DNA of 48,530 nucleotides from an uncultured Lachnospiraceae bacterium (GTDB taxonomy: Bacteria > Bacillota > Clostridia > Lachnospirales > Lachnospiraceae). Under the pieces are notes generated by a model. The model made no database searches and was not told the origin of the DNA. It saw only the letters and a list, made by a program, of their open reading frames with translations. This document shows positions 40,591 through 48,530 of this stretch, one piece after another (within the stretch, counting starts at the first letter, position 1; each line of letters begins with the position of its first letter). Made by a program: the position numbers and the translations under genes. The stretch is from NCBI GenBank assembly GCA_949893755.1, contig CATLCV010000013.1, forward strand, positions 1-48,530, given 5' to 3'.

Positions 40591-40689
40591 AGTACAATTT
40601 CTCCTTTGTTTTTTAGTCGCACAGTACTATACTATTACTACTTTTCTCTTCCGTGTAAACTTAATATAATATTGATACTTTATAAAGTT

Positions 40690-40845
40690 TAATAAACTCC
40701 CCCGCGCAAGCGCTCAATTGTCTAGTGGATATTTGTCTCCTGCAATCCTTGCAGGAGTATGGTATTAGCCCGAACTTCGCCCTTGATTACGCAGCAAACT
40801 GCAGGGAATTAGACCCGTGATAGGTTAAATACGCTTTTATATTGA
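40690..40845. other. Structured noncoding region, possibly an IS200/IS605 right end or guide-RNA remnant
   Basis: A GC-richer island in an AT-rich gap. It holds a perfect CTCCTGCAA/TTGCAGGAG hairpin (40738-40758), a GCCCGAACTTCGCCC foldback, and GCGCAAGCGC near 40704. The order recalls the scaffold of TnpB-associated RNA at the right end of IS605-type elements, and a TnpA fragment is 1.4 kb away, but no TnpB frame is left. The assignment is weak. Confidence 0.3.
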
Positions 40846-40938
40846 CAATTATTTATATATAAAGCTGTCAATACACAAATATTCTCACCAATACAATTTG
40901 AAAAACATCAAAATTATTGTCCTATAATATTTTGCTTA

Positions 40939-43398
40939 TCAATCTAATTTTGATAACTCAGAAATCAACCCCTCTTGATTAATAGTAATTTTATATTGAA
41001 TAGTTTTATAACCATTTTGAACCATTTGCTCATACATTGTTTGATCTACACTGTTTTGTGTAAAATACGCCATAATAGTAGCTATATACTGATTATTCCC
41101 AATAAATTTTATATCTACATTCTGAATATTAAGTGCCACCGAAATAGATAATTTTCCTCCAAAATCTGAATCCACTTTAAGAGAAGAATATAATTTTGAA
41201 TTAGGATCAATATACTGTAAACAATCCAAGAAATCTGCTTTATTATTTTTCCAGGAATCCAAAAAAATTTGTTTATCTTCATATTTCCACTGGTCAAGCC
41301 ATGTATAAAAAAAATGTATTAATATATCTTCCGTCTCTTCCTTACTAATTTCATCAGAAAGAGCAGGCTTACCATTCACTAATTTATATTCTGCTTTAAA
41401 CTCATTATTTACTTCTCCTTGATTAAAATACATCTCACCTTCTGTATTGAATACACTTATAATTATAGATTGTTCTTGAAGTTCTATATTTACTTTTATT
41501 AATTGTTTGGACCTACAACCAATCACTTCATAATCATATATTCCATCAATCCAAATAAATTCAAAATCTTCTATTGATGCAGAAGGGCCATACCATTCTC
41601 CCCAATAACACTGTTTATTCCCATTTACATTCTCAACCCTTAATTCAGCAAAAAACTCATCTGATGTATAGCGGTACGTTCCTTCTTTCAATGTTAACTC
41701 ATCGTTTTTTAAAATTTCTACAATCTTTTTAGGATTATATATATTTAAATCATAATCGTCTAGTGCATAATCATATTGGGCTGATTCTTTTAATAATGTC
41801 AAATATGTATTCATCTTATCAATTTTATTTTTGACTTCTTTTCCTCTATAAGTATTTTCCCATTCCCCATCACTATTCAAATAATAAATATAACTCCAAC
41901 ACCTCAAGTTACATTTTATGGCAGTTTTTATTGAATTTCTAAATTTCTCTATTTCACCTGAATGAGTATCGGATGGATTAATTTTTTCATACTCTATCTC
42001 TGCATCAATTCTCGATGCCACTGCAATATTAATTAAGCAGGTCACCATGTATGAAAGTTCTGCTTTATCCATTTCCTCCGCAACATTTCCAAAACATTTA
42101 GCAACACTAATTCCTGTATTTGTAGCTAAAATAAAATAGTCCATTACTTTACCATACACCGAAGTTTCTGCCATTGCTTTTTCAAACAAGAGTGTTGAGA
42201 CATCTTCTACTGTCTGTTCAGCAACCGCTCCGCTCTTGTTAATATTTTCTTGATAACATTTCTCCGCAAGTTTCTTGATTCTCTTTACATATTCTTTGTG
42301 TTCTCCATAATTGTCAACATCCAAGTTTTTAAGAACCTCTAAATTATTTAAACATTCTTGATTCCAATTTTTTGCACGCGAATATGTTTCATAAGCTGAA
42401 ACTGCTATGTCAGCGCAACTTATTGCATCATCTATACTTTCTGCATACTTATTCCATACTCTCAACTTCATAAAACCATCATAATTTTCCCCATTCCAAT
42501 TGACTAAGTTCATGAAAGTATTTATGGTTTCTTGCTCAGAGGCATTTTCTAGACAATCTATAATATCCTCAGATGTTTCAATTGTTTTTCCACCAATAGA
42601 CATAACATTCACTAGGTCTTTACCAGAAGCTAATATGCCTTCAAGCCCTCTTTCAGCCAACTTGCTTTTTATATACTCTTTTGAATTTTCATTGTAAAAA
42701 AGATCATCATCCTCGTTTAGCGTTTGCAATGCCTTAATATACTGTTCATCTTTTAGTTCATTTGCTCCCCATATTGGAATTAATAGCTTAAAATCAAAAT
42801 TATTACAGGCGAGACTTAATGCATCAAAAAAACCAGATGAGAAGCTCCCCTCCTGATCTTCTAATAGATCAAGTTGTGAAACCGAATTTTTAAGCACCTC
42901 TTGATAATCATAAATCATAAAATCAAAAATAGTATATACCGGAATGTTGACTAATAACTGGTTCTCTATAACATCTGCTTTAATTCTAAGATAATTAAAT
43001 ATTTCTATTAAATCTAAATACACATTCTTTTCTAACTGTAGACATCCTTTAAATTCTTTTTCTCCATGTAATATTGAAATAATTTTATTATCTTTTGGAA
43101 AAATTTCAATTTTTTGATCAACTCCATTATAACTTTTTTTTCTCAATGTAATTTTATTTATCGTGTCATCTGTTATATCTTCAATTTTTTCATCAAATCC
43201 CGATACTTCCATTAAATCATCTACACCAATATAGACCTTGTCTCCATCGGTTATAACTTCATATGTTTCCAAGACTTCATCGTTTAATCTTTTTATCGAC
43301 AAAAATTTTCTCTCATATTCTACTGCTTGTATTTCCAATGTTATAGTTGGAAGTATCATACTAACGCATAAAATAAATATTAGCACTTTTCGTAACAT
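40939..43398 (-). CDS. Large secreted protein with stalk-like N-terminal domain, 819 residues
   Basis: Signal peptide at residues 1-25 (RKVLIFILCVSMILPTITLE, cleavage near IQA). Residues 30-160 look like a copper-amine-oxidase N-terminal type 'stalk' repeat (GDKVYIGVDDLMEVSGFDEK, then KNVYLDLIEIFNYLRIKADV and LLVNIPVYT). The middle, about 180-520, is helical. The C-terminal 250 residues are strand-rich. No catalytic motif is evident. ATG 43398 follows GGGAGG. AT-rich cargo. It is directly downstream of a lipoprotein gene (16-base gap) and probably acts with it at the cell surface. Confidence 0.8.
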   Translation of the reverse strand: MLRKVLIFILCVSMILPTITLEIQAVEYERKFLSIKRLNDEVLETYEVITDGDKVYIGVDDLMEVSGFDEKIEDITDDTINKITLRKKSYNGVDQKIEIFPKDNKIISILHGEKEFKGCLQLEKNVYLDLIEIFNYLRIKADVIENQLLVNIPVYTIFDFMIYDYQEVLKNSVSQLDLLEDQEGSFSSGFFDALSLACNNFDFKLLIPIWGANELKDEQYIKALQTLNEDDDLFYNENSKEYIKSKLAERGLEGILASGKDLVNVMSIGGKTIETSEDIIDCLENASEQETINTFMNLVNWNGENYDGFMKLRVWNKYAESIDDAISCADIAVSAYETYSRAKNWNQECLNNLEVLKNLDVDNYGEHKEYVKRIKKLAEKCYQENINKSGAVAEQTVEDVSTLLFEKAMAETSVYGKVMDYFILATNTGISVAKCFGNVAEEMDKAELSYMVTCLINIAVASRIDAEIEYEKINPSDTHSGEIEKFRNSIKTAIKCNLRCWSYIYYLNSDGEWENTYRGKEVKNKIDKMNTYLTLLKESAQYDYALDDYDLNIYNPKKIVEILKNDELTLKEGTYRYTSDEFFAELRVENVNGNKQCYWGEWYGPSASIEDFEFIWIDGIYDYEVIGCRSKQLIKVNIELQEQSIIISVFNTEGEMYFNQGEVNNEFKAEYKLVNGKPALSDEISKEETEDILIHFFYTWLDQWKYEDKQIFLDSWKNNKADFLDCLQYIDPNSKLYSSLKVDSDFGGKLSISVALNIQNVDIKFIGNNQYIATIMAYFTQNSVDQTMYEQMVQNGYKTIQYKITINQEGLISELSKLD

Positions 43399-43414
43399 TT
43401 TTGTTTTTCCTCCC

Positions 43415-43945
43415 TTACAATCCATTCAAATAATCATTCATCCCACCTGTTAAGGCATTTGCAAAGGAACCACTCATTTCAATTTTAAACTCATCATTTA
43501 CTTCCCTTACTACAACATTACAAACCGTCTTAATGGTTTCATACTCTTTTTCTTTAATATTTTGTTCCATCTGCTCCTCAAAAAAATCAGTAATATTCTC
43601 TTCACCATATTTTTCGACTGTTTCTTGATAAGAATCTAAAAATAATTGTTTAAAATCAATTGTTTGGATTTCAACTTCTACTTTATAAAGACTCTCTTCC
43701 TCTCTTTTACATGATTTGATTTTATACTTTAATTCTTCTGCAAAATATGATGAAATTCCTTCAAAACTCATGTAATCTGTCTCAGTTATTCCTAATAACA
43801 ATTCAGAAACTGCATTATCCTTTTGTTTATATCGATCTAAAAAAACAGAAACTTGTTCTTCAGCATATCCTTTTCTCTCGTCCCCACAGCCAACCAGCAG
43901 AAAAACAGTTATAAAAACTATTATTGATATTTTTATTCTTTTCAT
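43415..43945 (-). CDS. Surface lipoprotein, 176 residues
   Basis: Signal peptide with lipobox LLVGC (Cys near residue 19) anchors it to the outer leaflet of the membrane. The rest is a compact domain with helical and strand parts, including EEQVSVFLDRYKQKDNAVSE and YKVEVEIQTIDFKQLF, ending ANALTGGMNDYLNGL. The pattern recalls DUF4878/DUF5105-like ligand-free lipoproteins of Clostridia (by eye only). ATG 43945 is set by GGATGGAGA; the frame is open to 44092 without a site. Confidence 0.75.
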   Translation of the reverse strand: MKRIKISIIVFITVFLLVGCGDERKGYAEEQVSVFLDRYKQKDNAVSELLLGITETDYMSFEGISSYFAEELKYKIKSCKREEESLYKVEVEIQTIDFKQLFLDSYQETVEKYGEENITDFFEEQMEQNIKEKEYETIKTVCNVVVREVNDEFKIEMSGSFANALTGGMNDYLNGL

Positions 43946-44125
43946 AAATATCTCCATCCTTATTGATCTAATAAAACTCTTATAGTAATTACTATAACAA
44001 ATTTTAAGGTAATTCATTCTTCTATCATAATTAGGTGATTGTCTGACCGTAGCTAACGAACTGTCCCAACCCAATATTTTTAGTTTTTCCAATACACTTT
44101 TATCTTACATTCCTTGTTGAACTAA

Positions 44126-44999
44126 CCGTAATACTTTGCTCCAAGATTCTGGAAAGCAACGCCATCCTTTAATACATAATATATAGCAATGAGTATGAAA
44201 CGCCCCCAACTACATTAGGTACGCTTTTTCCACGATGCGTGATTATCCGCTAAAACCGAACATAGAAATAGAAGCTATTTTTACCAATGATTCTTTCTCA
44301 TGTTTGGATATCCTGTCACAGGTGCTGTTTCAGGAAAACTATCATTTTCTAAAGTTTCAGAATTCGGACAGAAATGAAATATCCAAAGTTCAGAAAGACC
44401 CTCAGCAGTACATTCCTCTTGTATGTCTTTTCACTCCTATGTTTTTGCGCTTTCGTTATTCCCACAACACATCTCAGTCCATAATGGATTTGTGAATCCA
44501 TTGAAAAACAACTTATATCTTTTCCTGACCATTCCATAGAGTTAGATATTGGCTCTCTCTAGCATCTTCTAAAGCTTGTCCAGTTCGCTTCTTTTAATTT
44601 TACAAGGCTTTTCCTATAAGTCACTAGCTCCCACTGTGCCCTGTCAGGTATAAAGATTATCTTAAGGTCCTGCTTATACAGGTCAACAATTCATTCTACA
44701 TCCTGCACACCTGTTTTCCTGTCGAAACAATTTTTATGTCTCTGGTATGCACAACGATATTCGGGATATTAGAGGATTCTATCATGTTATAAAACGACTT
44801 CCAGCAGAGGATGCGCTTCTATAGTGACCGTTTCCCATCCGCCTGGTAAAAGCCACTGTACGAATTCCCGTAGCTCGTATTGTTGCACCAGATTCTCTGA
44901 TTTCTTGCTCTCTGCCATATAAAAAGCAGACAACCATGACTTTTTTGTGTACATCTAATATCACAACATTTGTCACAAATCTTTTCCATGAGACCTGCT
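44126..44999 (-). pseudogene. Decayed IS110-family transposase
   Basis: Recognisable IS110 segments occur in order in different frames: VVILDVHKKVMVVCF (N-terminal DEDD start), FVQWLLPGGWETVTIEA, IIFIPDRAQWELVTYRKSLV, KMLERANI, GITKAQKHRSEKTYKRNVLL and ILIAIYYVLKDGVAFQNLGA (C-terminal). Several stops and shifts break the gene. The region upstream of its start (45000-45430) would be where an IS110 bridge RNA is encoded. Confidence 0.8.
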
Positions 45000-45118
45000 T
45001 TCACGAAAATTTACACGTCTCCCTGTCTCTTGTTATTTTACTGTACAACCTTGTACCACAGGTGATTACACAAGTAGTGGTGCGAATGGGTAATCACACG
45101 GCCGATTTACCTAACGTG

Positions 45119-45277
45119 CTATATGCTCGAAATCAAGTCAACCTTTGCTGTCACTTTAATAATATGACAAAAAGGCTCTGTAGAATAAGACTTAATTGAG
45201 TCCACTTTTATATTGAATTCTGCCCCACTAGCATGTCGAAAATCGTCTGGCAAAGCATCACTTCCTTTGTTTAACAT
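45119..45277 (-). CDS. Possible small ORF or gene remnant, 52 codons
   Basis: ATG 45277 opens a frame MLNKGSDALPDDFRHASGAE that ends at 45119. A second frame just upstream (about 45275-45370) also looks coding for some 30 residues (LNIDSEIEWNVILDYLTACL), so this may be a broken gene. GGTGATTAC/GTAATCAC arms lie at 45061-45098. No function assigned. Together with the IS110 remnant it fills the gap 45000-45435. Confidence 0.25.
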   Translation of the reverse strand: MLNKGSDALPDDFRHASGAEFNIKVDSIKSYSTEPFCHIIKVTAKVDLISSI

Positions 45278-45435
45278 CGGTCTTGACAAATGATTTCAGA
45301 CATGCAGTTAAGTAGTCAAGGATAACGTTCCATTCTATCTCTGAGTCAATATTGAGCGTTAAACCTAGATCAGTTTTAAGTGAATATCAACAATGTATGT
45401 TACTTAATAAATCTATATGATGTTATAATATAGAT

Positions 45436-47079
45436 TCATTCCTTTCTAAATAAAGCCCTATCAACATGGCATAATAAATACCTAAAATTATGCTCAGCTA
45501 ATTTCTCGCCAGCCAACATCTGAATAAGTTTTAATACCTCTTCTTTTTTTTCTCTAATAAAGTCATTTGAAAGATGCGTCATAACTTTTATAAATTCCTT
45601 TTTATATTCTTCAACTATAGAAGTCTTTTTTATTACTTTTTCTATATCACTTTTTAATAAATGTAACAATATATATCGAACTACTGTACTTTTTTGATTA
45701 TTTCGCAAACTGTTCACTCTTACATATTCATCTGCATATTTTTCTATGCTTTTCTTAGAAATGCTATTTTTATACTTAACATCTAGTTTCTTACCTATAG
45801 GAATTTCATAATTTATAATATCGTTTTGTATTTGCCTGTAAAAGCTAGAATTTTTTTCAGGAATATAAGCTAACATTTCTTCTTTTGTGAGATTCTGTAA
45901 AAATTTATAGAAAGGAATAATATGTTTTTCTCTATACTGAAGTAAATCTTTTTCAACATACTTAATATTATTTTTGTTTTCTAAAAATGCTTGACAAAGA
46001 TTTTGATTATCGCAAAATACCACATTTCTCTTAGTTGAAAATGTTAACCCCACAAATTGACTTACATCATCAAAGTTATCTATATTCTCTAAGTCCTCAA
46101 TATTAACATTTAATAATTGAGGATTATATTCTTGACTTGCTACCAATTCATAAATATTACCTTTTAAATACTTTAAAAATTTCATAGGAATTCGCTTTGT
46201 ACTTATATCCGCTATAGCACTATAAAATTTTCCATAATCTTGTAATTTAAATGAAATAATATCTAAGTAATGCCCATCCTTTAAATTTATCCTCACAGTT
46301 GACTTTTCATCTTTTCCATTTTCGCTTCTCTCGACAAACCATATTCTACTCTTTAATTCTTCCACTTTTTCTGGAGAAAGCATTTCGATAATTGTCGATA
46401 AAATGCTGATAATATTTCTATCACTTATACTATACCCCATAAAAATTATGGGATATTCTAAAAATAGCGTCAATAACTTTGCATTCAAGTATTTGCTTTT
46501 ATCAAAAAAATTATCGTAGTCTTCCTTGGTAATGATAATACTATTTGGACTATTTGAACACCCATGAATCTTATAAATTTCACCTACTCCATCTACCACA
46601 TTTTCCAATAACGAGTTCTGTCCTACCAACACAGAATAATCTTTGCCAAACACTGTCTCCATTACTTTATCATAGTTTGTCGTAATAATAGCTGCTGGCC
46701 TAGTTTTCTTTAACTCTATTATTTCAGAATTAGTATTTAATTCTACCAAATTTTCGTTTAAATATTTATCTGTAATTTCAGCAATTCTTTTTCGAAAGTA
46801 ATATGGTTTACTCCCTTCATCTTCAATCTCTGCATCTTCCAATTCATTAAAATAAAGTTCCTCAAGTTCTACTGCCAGTTCCTCGTTATTTACTTCCCCC
46901 TTGCTATCCGTATGTTTCTGAACCAATTTTTTAAAATTAATATTTCTACCTTCTACAATTTCTTTCAGTAGTCCAATCCAATCAGGACTATGAATATATC
47001 TTCGTGATATCCCTGATCCCACAAAAAAAATCGGGGCAATACCTATGTCTCTTAATTTATTTTGCATTGATTTAAACAT
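45436..47079 (-). CDS. SIR2-like domain protein, probable anti-phage defence
   Basis: A 547-residue protein whose first 260 residues form a SIR2_2 domain: FFVGSGISRRY (NAD+ loop, residues 18-28), ITTNYDKVMETVFG (near 130), KIHGCSNS with the likely catalytic His near 171, and FMGYSISDRNIISIL (near 215). SIR2-like proteins of this kind act as NAD+-consuming effectors in abortive-infection defence (Thoeris-, DSR-type). The C-terminal 280 residues, AT-rich and helical, have no known motif and would be the sensor. MFKSMQ at 47079 has AAGGAAGG upstream and is preferred to 47127. It is a stand-alone gene next to a decayed DUF4062 gene. Confidence 0.8.
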   Translation of the reverse strand: MFKSMQNKLRDIGIAPIFFVGSGISRRYIHSPDWIGLLKEIVEGRNINFKKLVQKHTDSKGEVNNEELAVELEELYFNELEDAEIEDEGSKPYYFRKRIAEITDKYLNENLVELNTNSEIIELKKTRPAAIITTNYDKVMETVFGKDYSVLVGQNSLLENVVDGVGEIYKIHGCSNSPNSIIITKEDYDNFFDKSKYLNAKLLTLFLEYPIIFMGYSISDRNIISILSTIIEMLSPEKVEELKSRIWFVERSENGKDEKSTVRINLKDGHYLDIISFKLQDYGKFYSAIADISTKRIPMKFLKYLKGNIYELVASQEYNPQLLNVNIEDLENIDNFDDVSQFVGLTFSTKRNVVFCDNQNLCQAFLENKNNIKYVEKDLLQYREKHIIPFYKFLQNLTKEEMLAYIPEKNSSFYRQIQNDIINYEIPIGKKLDVKYKNSISKKSIEKYADEYVRVNSLRNNQKSTVVRYILLHLLKSDIEKVIKKTSIVEEYKKEFIKVMTHLSNDFIREKKEEVLKLIQMLAGEKLAEHNFRYLLCHVDRALFRKE

Positions 47080-47146
47080 AACATACCTTCCTTGCATGAT
47101 TTTAGTTTCTTCGCCTTTTTCATTCATTGTACTTAGCTCATATAAT

Positions 47147-47171
47147 TCATACTTTTTCTTCTTTCACAAGA
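47147..47171. repeat. Inverted repeat upstream of the SIR2 gene
   Basis: CTTTTTCTT and AAGAAAAAG arms enclose a 7-base loop about 70 bases before the SIR2 start. It could be an operator. Nothing else regulatory is clear here. Confidence 0.35.
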
Positions 47172-47189
47172 AAAAGTTGTTAAATGTCT

Positions 47190-47530
47190 AATCATTTCTA
47201 GTAAATATGATTAATTCCTTAAGCGCACTAGGATTCCCTCTTCCCTCAATGTTTACCAAAAATCTCCCTACATAATATACCTTTATAATAAAACAACAGA
47301 ATAGTTTATTCTGTTTTGGGACATAACCATACTCAATTTCAATATAAGATTTTCAACATAATCACCAGTACATTAACCCGTACTTTCCAGCAATTATTAA
47401 CAAAAGTGACTCTTTATTATCAATTAAAGCTTTAATTGCATGGATGGAAGATGAATCATGAGAAGTAAGCAACTTCGTTCCCATAGAAATATGACCTGCT
47501 AATAAAAGTCTCTTTCTCAATTTTTTGTTC
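47190..47530 (-). pseudogene. Decayed DUF4062-like gene fragment
   Basis: A frame from about 47530 reads RLLLAGHISMGTKL, then HAIKALIDNKESLLLIIAGK YGLMYW before TGA at 47362; this fits the ...GMELF...I..lID..dyYlLIIgGrYGS pattern of DUF4062. Past the stop, SYIEIEYGYV and SALKELIIFTRND match the following part of the family. The N-terminal strand is gone. DUF4062 is often fused to NTPase or effector domains in defence-related proteins. It contains the perfect palindrome CAATTAAAGCTTTAATTG (47421-47438). The rest of 47531-47924 shows no gene. Confidence 0.5.
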
Positions 47531-47924
47531 GAAATTTCATGCTTTCATTTTTTAATGCAATTCCCACAATTATATCATATATTTTTGTCCTCGTTCATAA
47601 ATCTATATTTAGAAACAGCAAAAAGGCAATCAAACCCTTTTATGAATCAAAAAGTTCAATTACCTGTCACCAGAATATCCACCACTACAATATAATAATA
47701 TCATATTCAACAAGTTCTTACAAGAAAAAACATAGTATTACATAAAAAATGAAGAATGGGAGGATATCTATCTTTCCATTACGAAATTAAAAGAACTGCT
47801 TTTCCACAGCATCTTTCACCCAATAAATCTATCATCACTGTAGTCATCTTCCTTTATAAGCACTACTACAATTCGCCCCCTCTGTGTTAGTTACTGCCTT
47901 ACCTTCTCCGAATGGCATAAAATT

Positions 47925-48086
47925 TCAGTACCAGTTCTGATTGGTATTCCCAACGATTGCTCTTTTAACCGACAAATTGTTAATGCCGTATTTTTCTACA
48001 CTGTTCTTTTGCTCCTTCAATGACTGCCAGAGGATAACCTTGTTAGCAACTTCTGCTACATCATTCCTTGCCTCCCTGCCAAACAT
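47925..48086 (-). CDS. Small ORF, 53 codons, possible remnant
   Basis: Starts ATG 48086 (MFGREARNDVAEVANKVILW) and ends SVKRAIVGNTNQNWY. Composition is protein-like; no ribosome site is convincing and no family recognised. It is the last frame before the comEC junction and may be the end of a larger lost gene. Confidence 0.35.
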   Translation of the reverse strand: MFGREARNDVAEVANKVILWQSLKEQKNSVEKYGINNLSVKRAIVGNTNQNWY

Positions 48087-48173
48087 TATATTTATTCCTA
48101 TACTTCATACACATTTTTTCCTATTCCTTGTGTATCAAGTGGCTATACTCCATTATTTTTTACACAGTATACG

Positions 48174-48530
48174 CTATATACATCCAAAAAACTTAGTCCA
48201 TTTTATGGCCAATATATGGCCGATCCCGCTTTTCTGATACAGTTCCTTTAGTTCGGAGTCCAGTTCGCTCTTATCTCCCAGCAGGATTGCGGACATACTG
48301 TTTCCATAATAATCCCCCAGGGCGGACACCAGCCGTTCCTTCCAGCGGCAGCGGAACACGCTTAAACCTTCCCGGACATGCCATACCCGGGAATCCATGA
48401 TCTGAACGTCTTCTGCCCACACGCTGGCATGGATCCCCTGTTTCTGATAATAAAATTTTTGATCAAAATTCCCCGGATTGGAAGCCTCCTGAAAAAAACG
48501 GACTTCCCCGGTAAGATACAGTGTATTGCC
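48174..48530 (-). pseudogene. comEC: 5' part of comEC (competence channel), interrupted
   Basis: The frame continues past the window edge. It reads EASNPGNFDQKFYYQKQGIH, then VREGLSVFRCRWKERLVSAL, MSAILLGDKSELD and LYQKSGIGHILAI, all typical of the N-terminal half of ComEC, the DNA-uptake channel. After LAI the expected SGLH is replaced by unrelated codons and a stop (48174), so homology breaks at about 48206. The competence domain with its membrane helices is missing here. This marks the insertion boundary of the element or of an accessory block. Confidence 0.85.

Noticed and set aside
44235-44495. Plus-strand ORF of 86 codons
   Set aside because: It is antisense to the decayed IS110 transposase, whose C-terminal motifs explain the minus strand.
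47539-47745. Plus-strand ORF of 68 codons
   Set aside because: AT-rich, no ribosome site, no recognisable domain; likely chance.
1-48530. CRISPR array, rRNA or complete tRNA genes
   Set aside because: No regularly spaced repeats with unique spacers and no rRNA or full tRNA pattern was seen on either strand.

Overview
The window looks like most of one arm of a large integrative and conjugative element (ICE), or an ICE-like plasmid-phage hybrid, in a Gram-positive Clostridia host, most likely Lachnospiraceae. The reasons are strong GGAGG ribosome sites, TTGACA/TATAAT-type promoters, a Firmicutes-style conjugation set (PrgI-VirB4-VirB6-transglycosylase-VirD4) and a broken comEC of the Lachnospiraceae kind at the right edge. 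Host family is inference. Every convincing gene lies on the minus strand, so transcription runs from high to low coordinates. No integrase or relaxase is visible; they probably lie left of base 1.

Layout in reading direction (right to left). 48.5-48.17 kb: start of an interrupted comEC. 48.1-39.1 kb: an AT-rich accessory block with a SIR2-domain protein (likely anti-phage defence), decayed DUF4062, IS110 and IS200 remnants, and a cargo trio (lipoprotein, 819-residue secreted protein, zinc-ribbon membrane protein). 38.8-34.2 kb: NAD-dependent DNA ligase, small unknowns and a regulator-like gene split by an in-frame amber stop. 34.2-32.8 kb: ParM/ParR-like partition pair. 32.7-30.7 kb: signal peptidase I, zinc-ribbon membrane protein and a Tn916 Orf7/Orf8-like sigma pair. 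30.4-24.6 kb: DUF3846, AAA/DUF4143 ATPase and two Rpn-type nuclease genes with a duplicated fragment. 24.3-15.5 kb: conjugation operon (pilin-like, VirB6, SLT-C39 hydrolase, membrane-anchored protein, PrgI, VirB4). 15.3-9.4 kb: two conserved unknowns, a winged-helix protein, a DUF6017 replication initiator with four iteron-like repeats inside its gene, and the VirD4 coupling protein. 9.1-0.2 kb: S1-domain protein, DUF3268 zinc-ribbon protein, membrane proteins, cold-shock protein, unknowns, ERF single-strand annealing protein and CHC2 primase-like protein.

Together the genes describe an element that can transfer (T4SS plus coupling protein) and that seems equipped to replicate and segregate on its own (initiator with internal iterons, primase, annealing protein, ligase, possible RusA-like resolvase, ParMR). 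The most interesting regulatory pattern is a recurring module of strong promoter, 60-130 base leader, intrinsic terminator, then operon. Several leaders hold a short ORF whose stop codon falls inside the terminator hairpin, as expected of ribosome-controlled attenuation. All assignments come from reading the sequence by eye; no searches were run.
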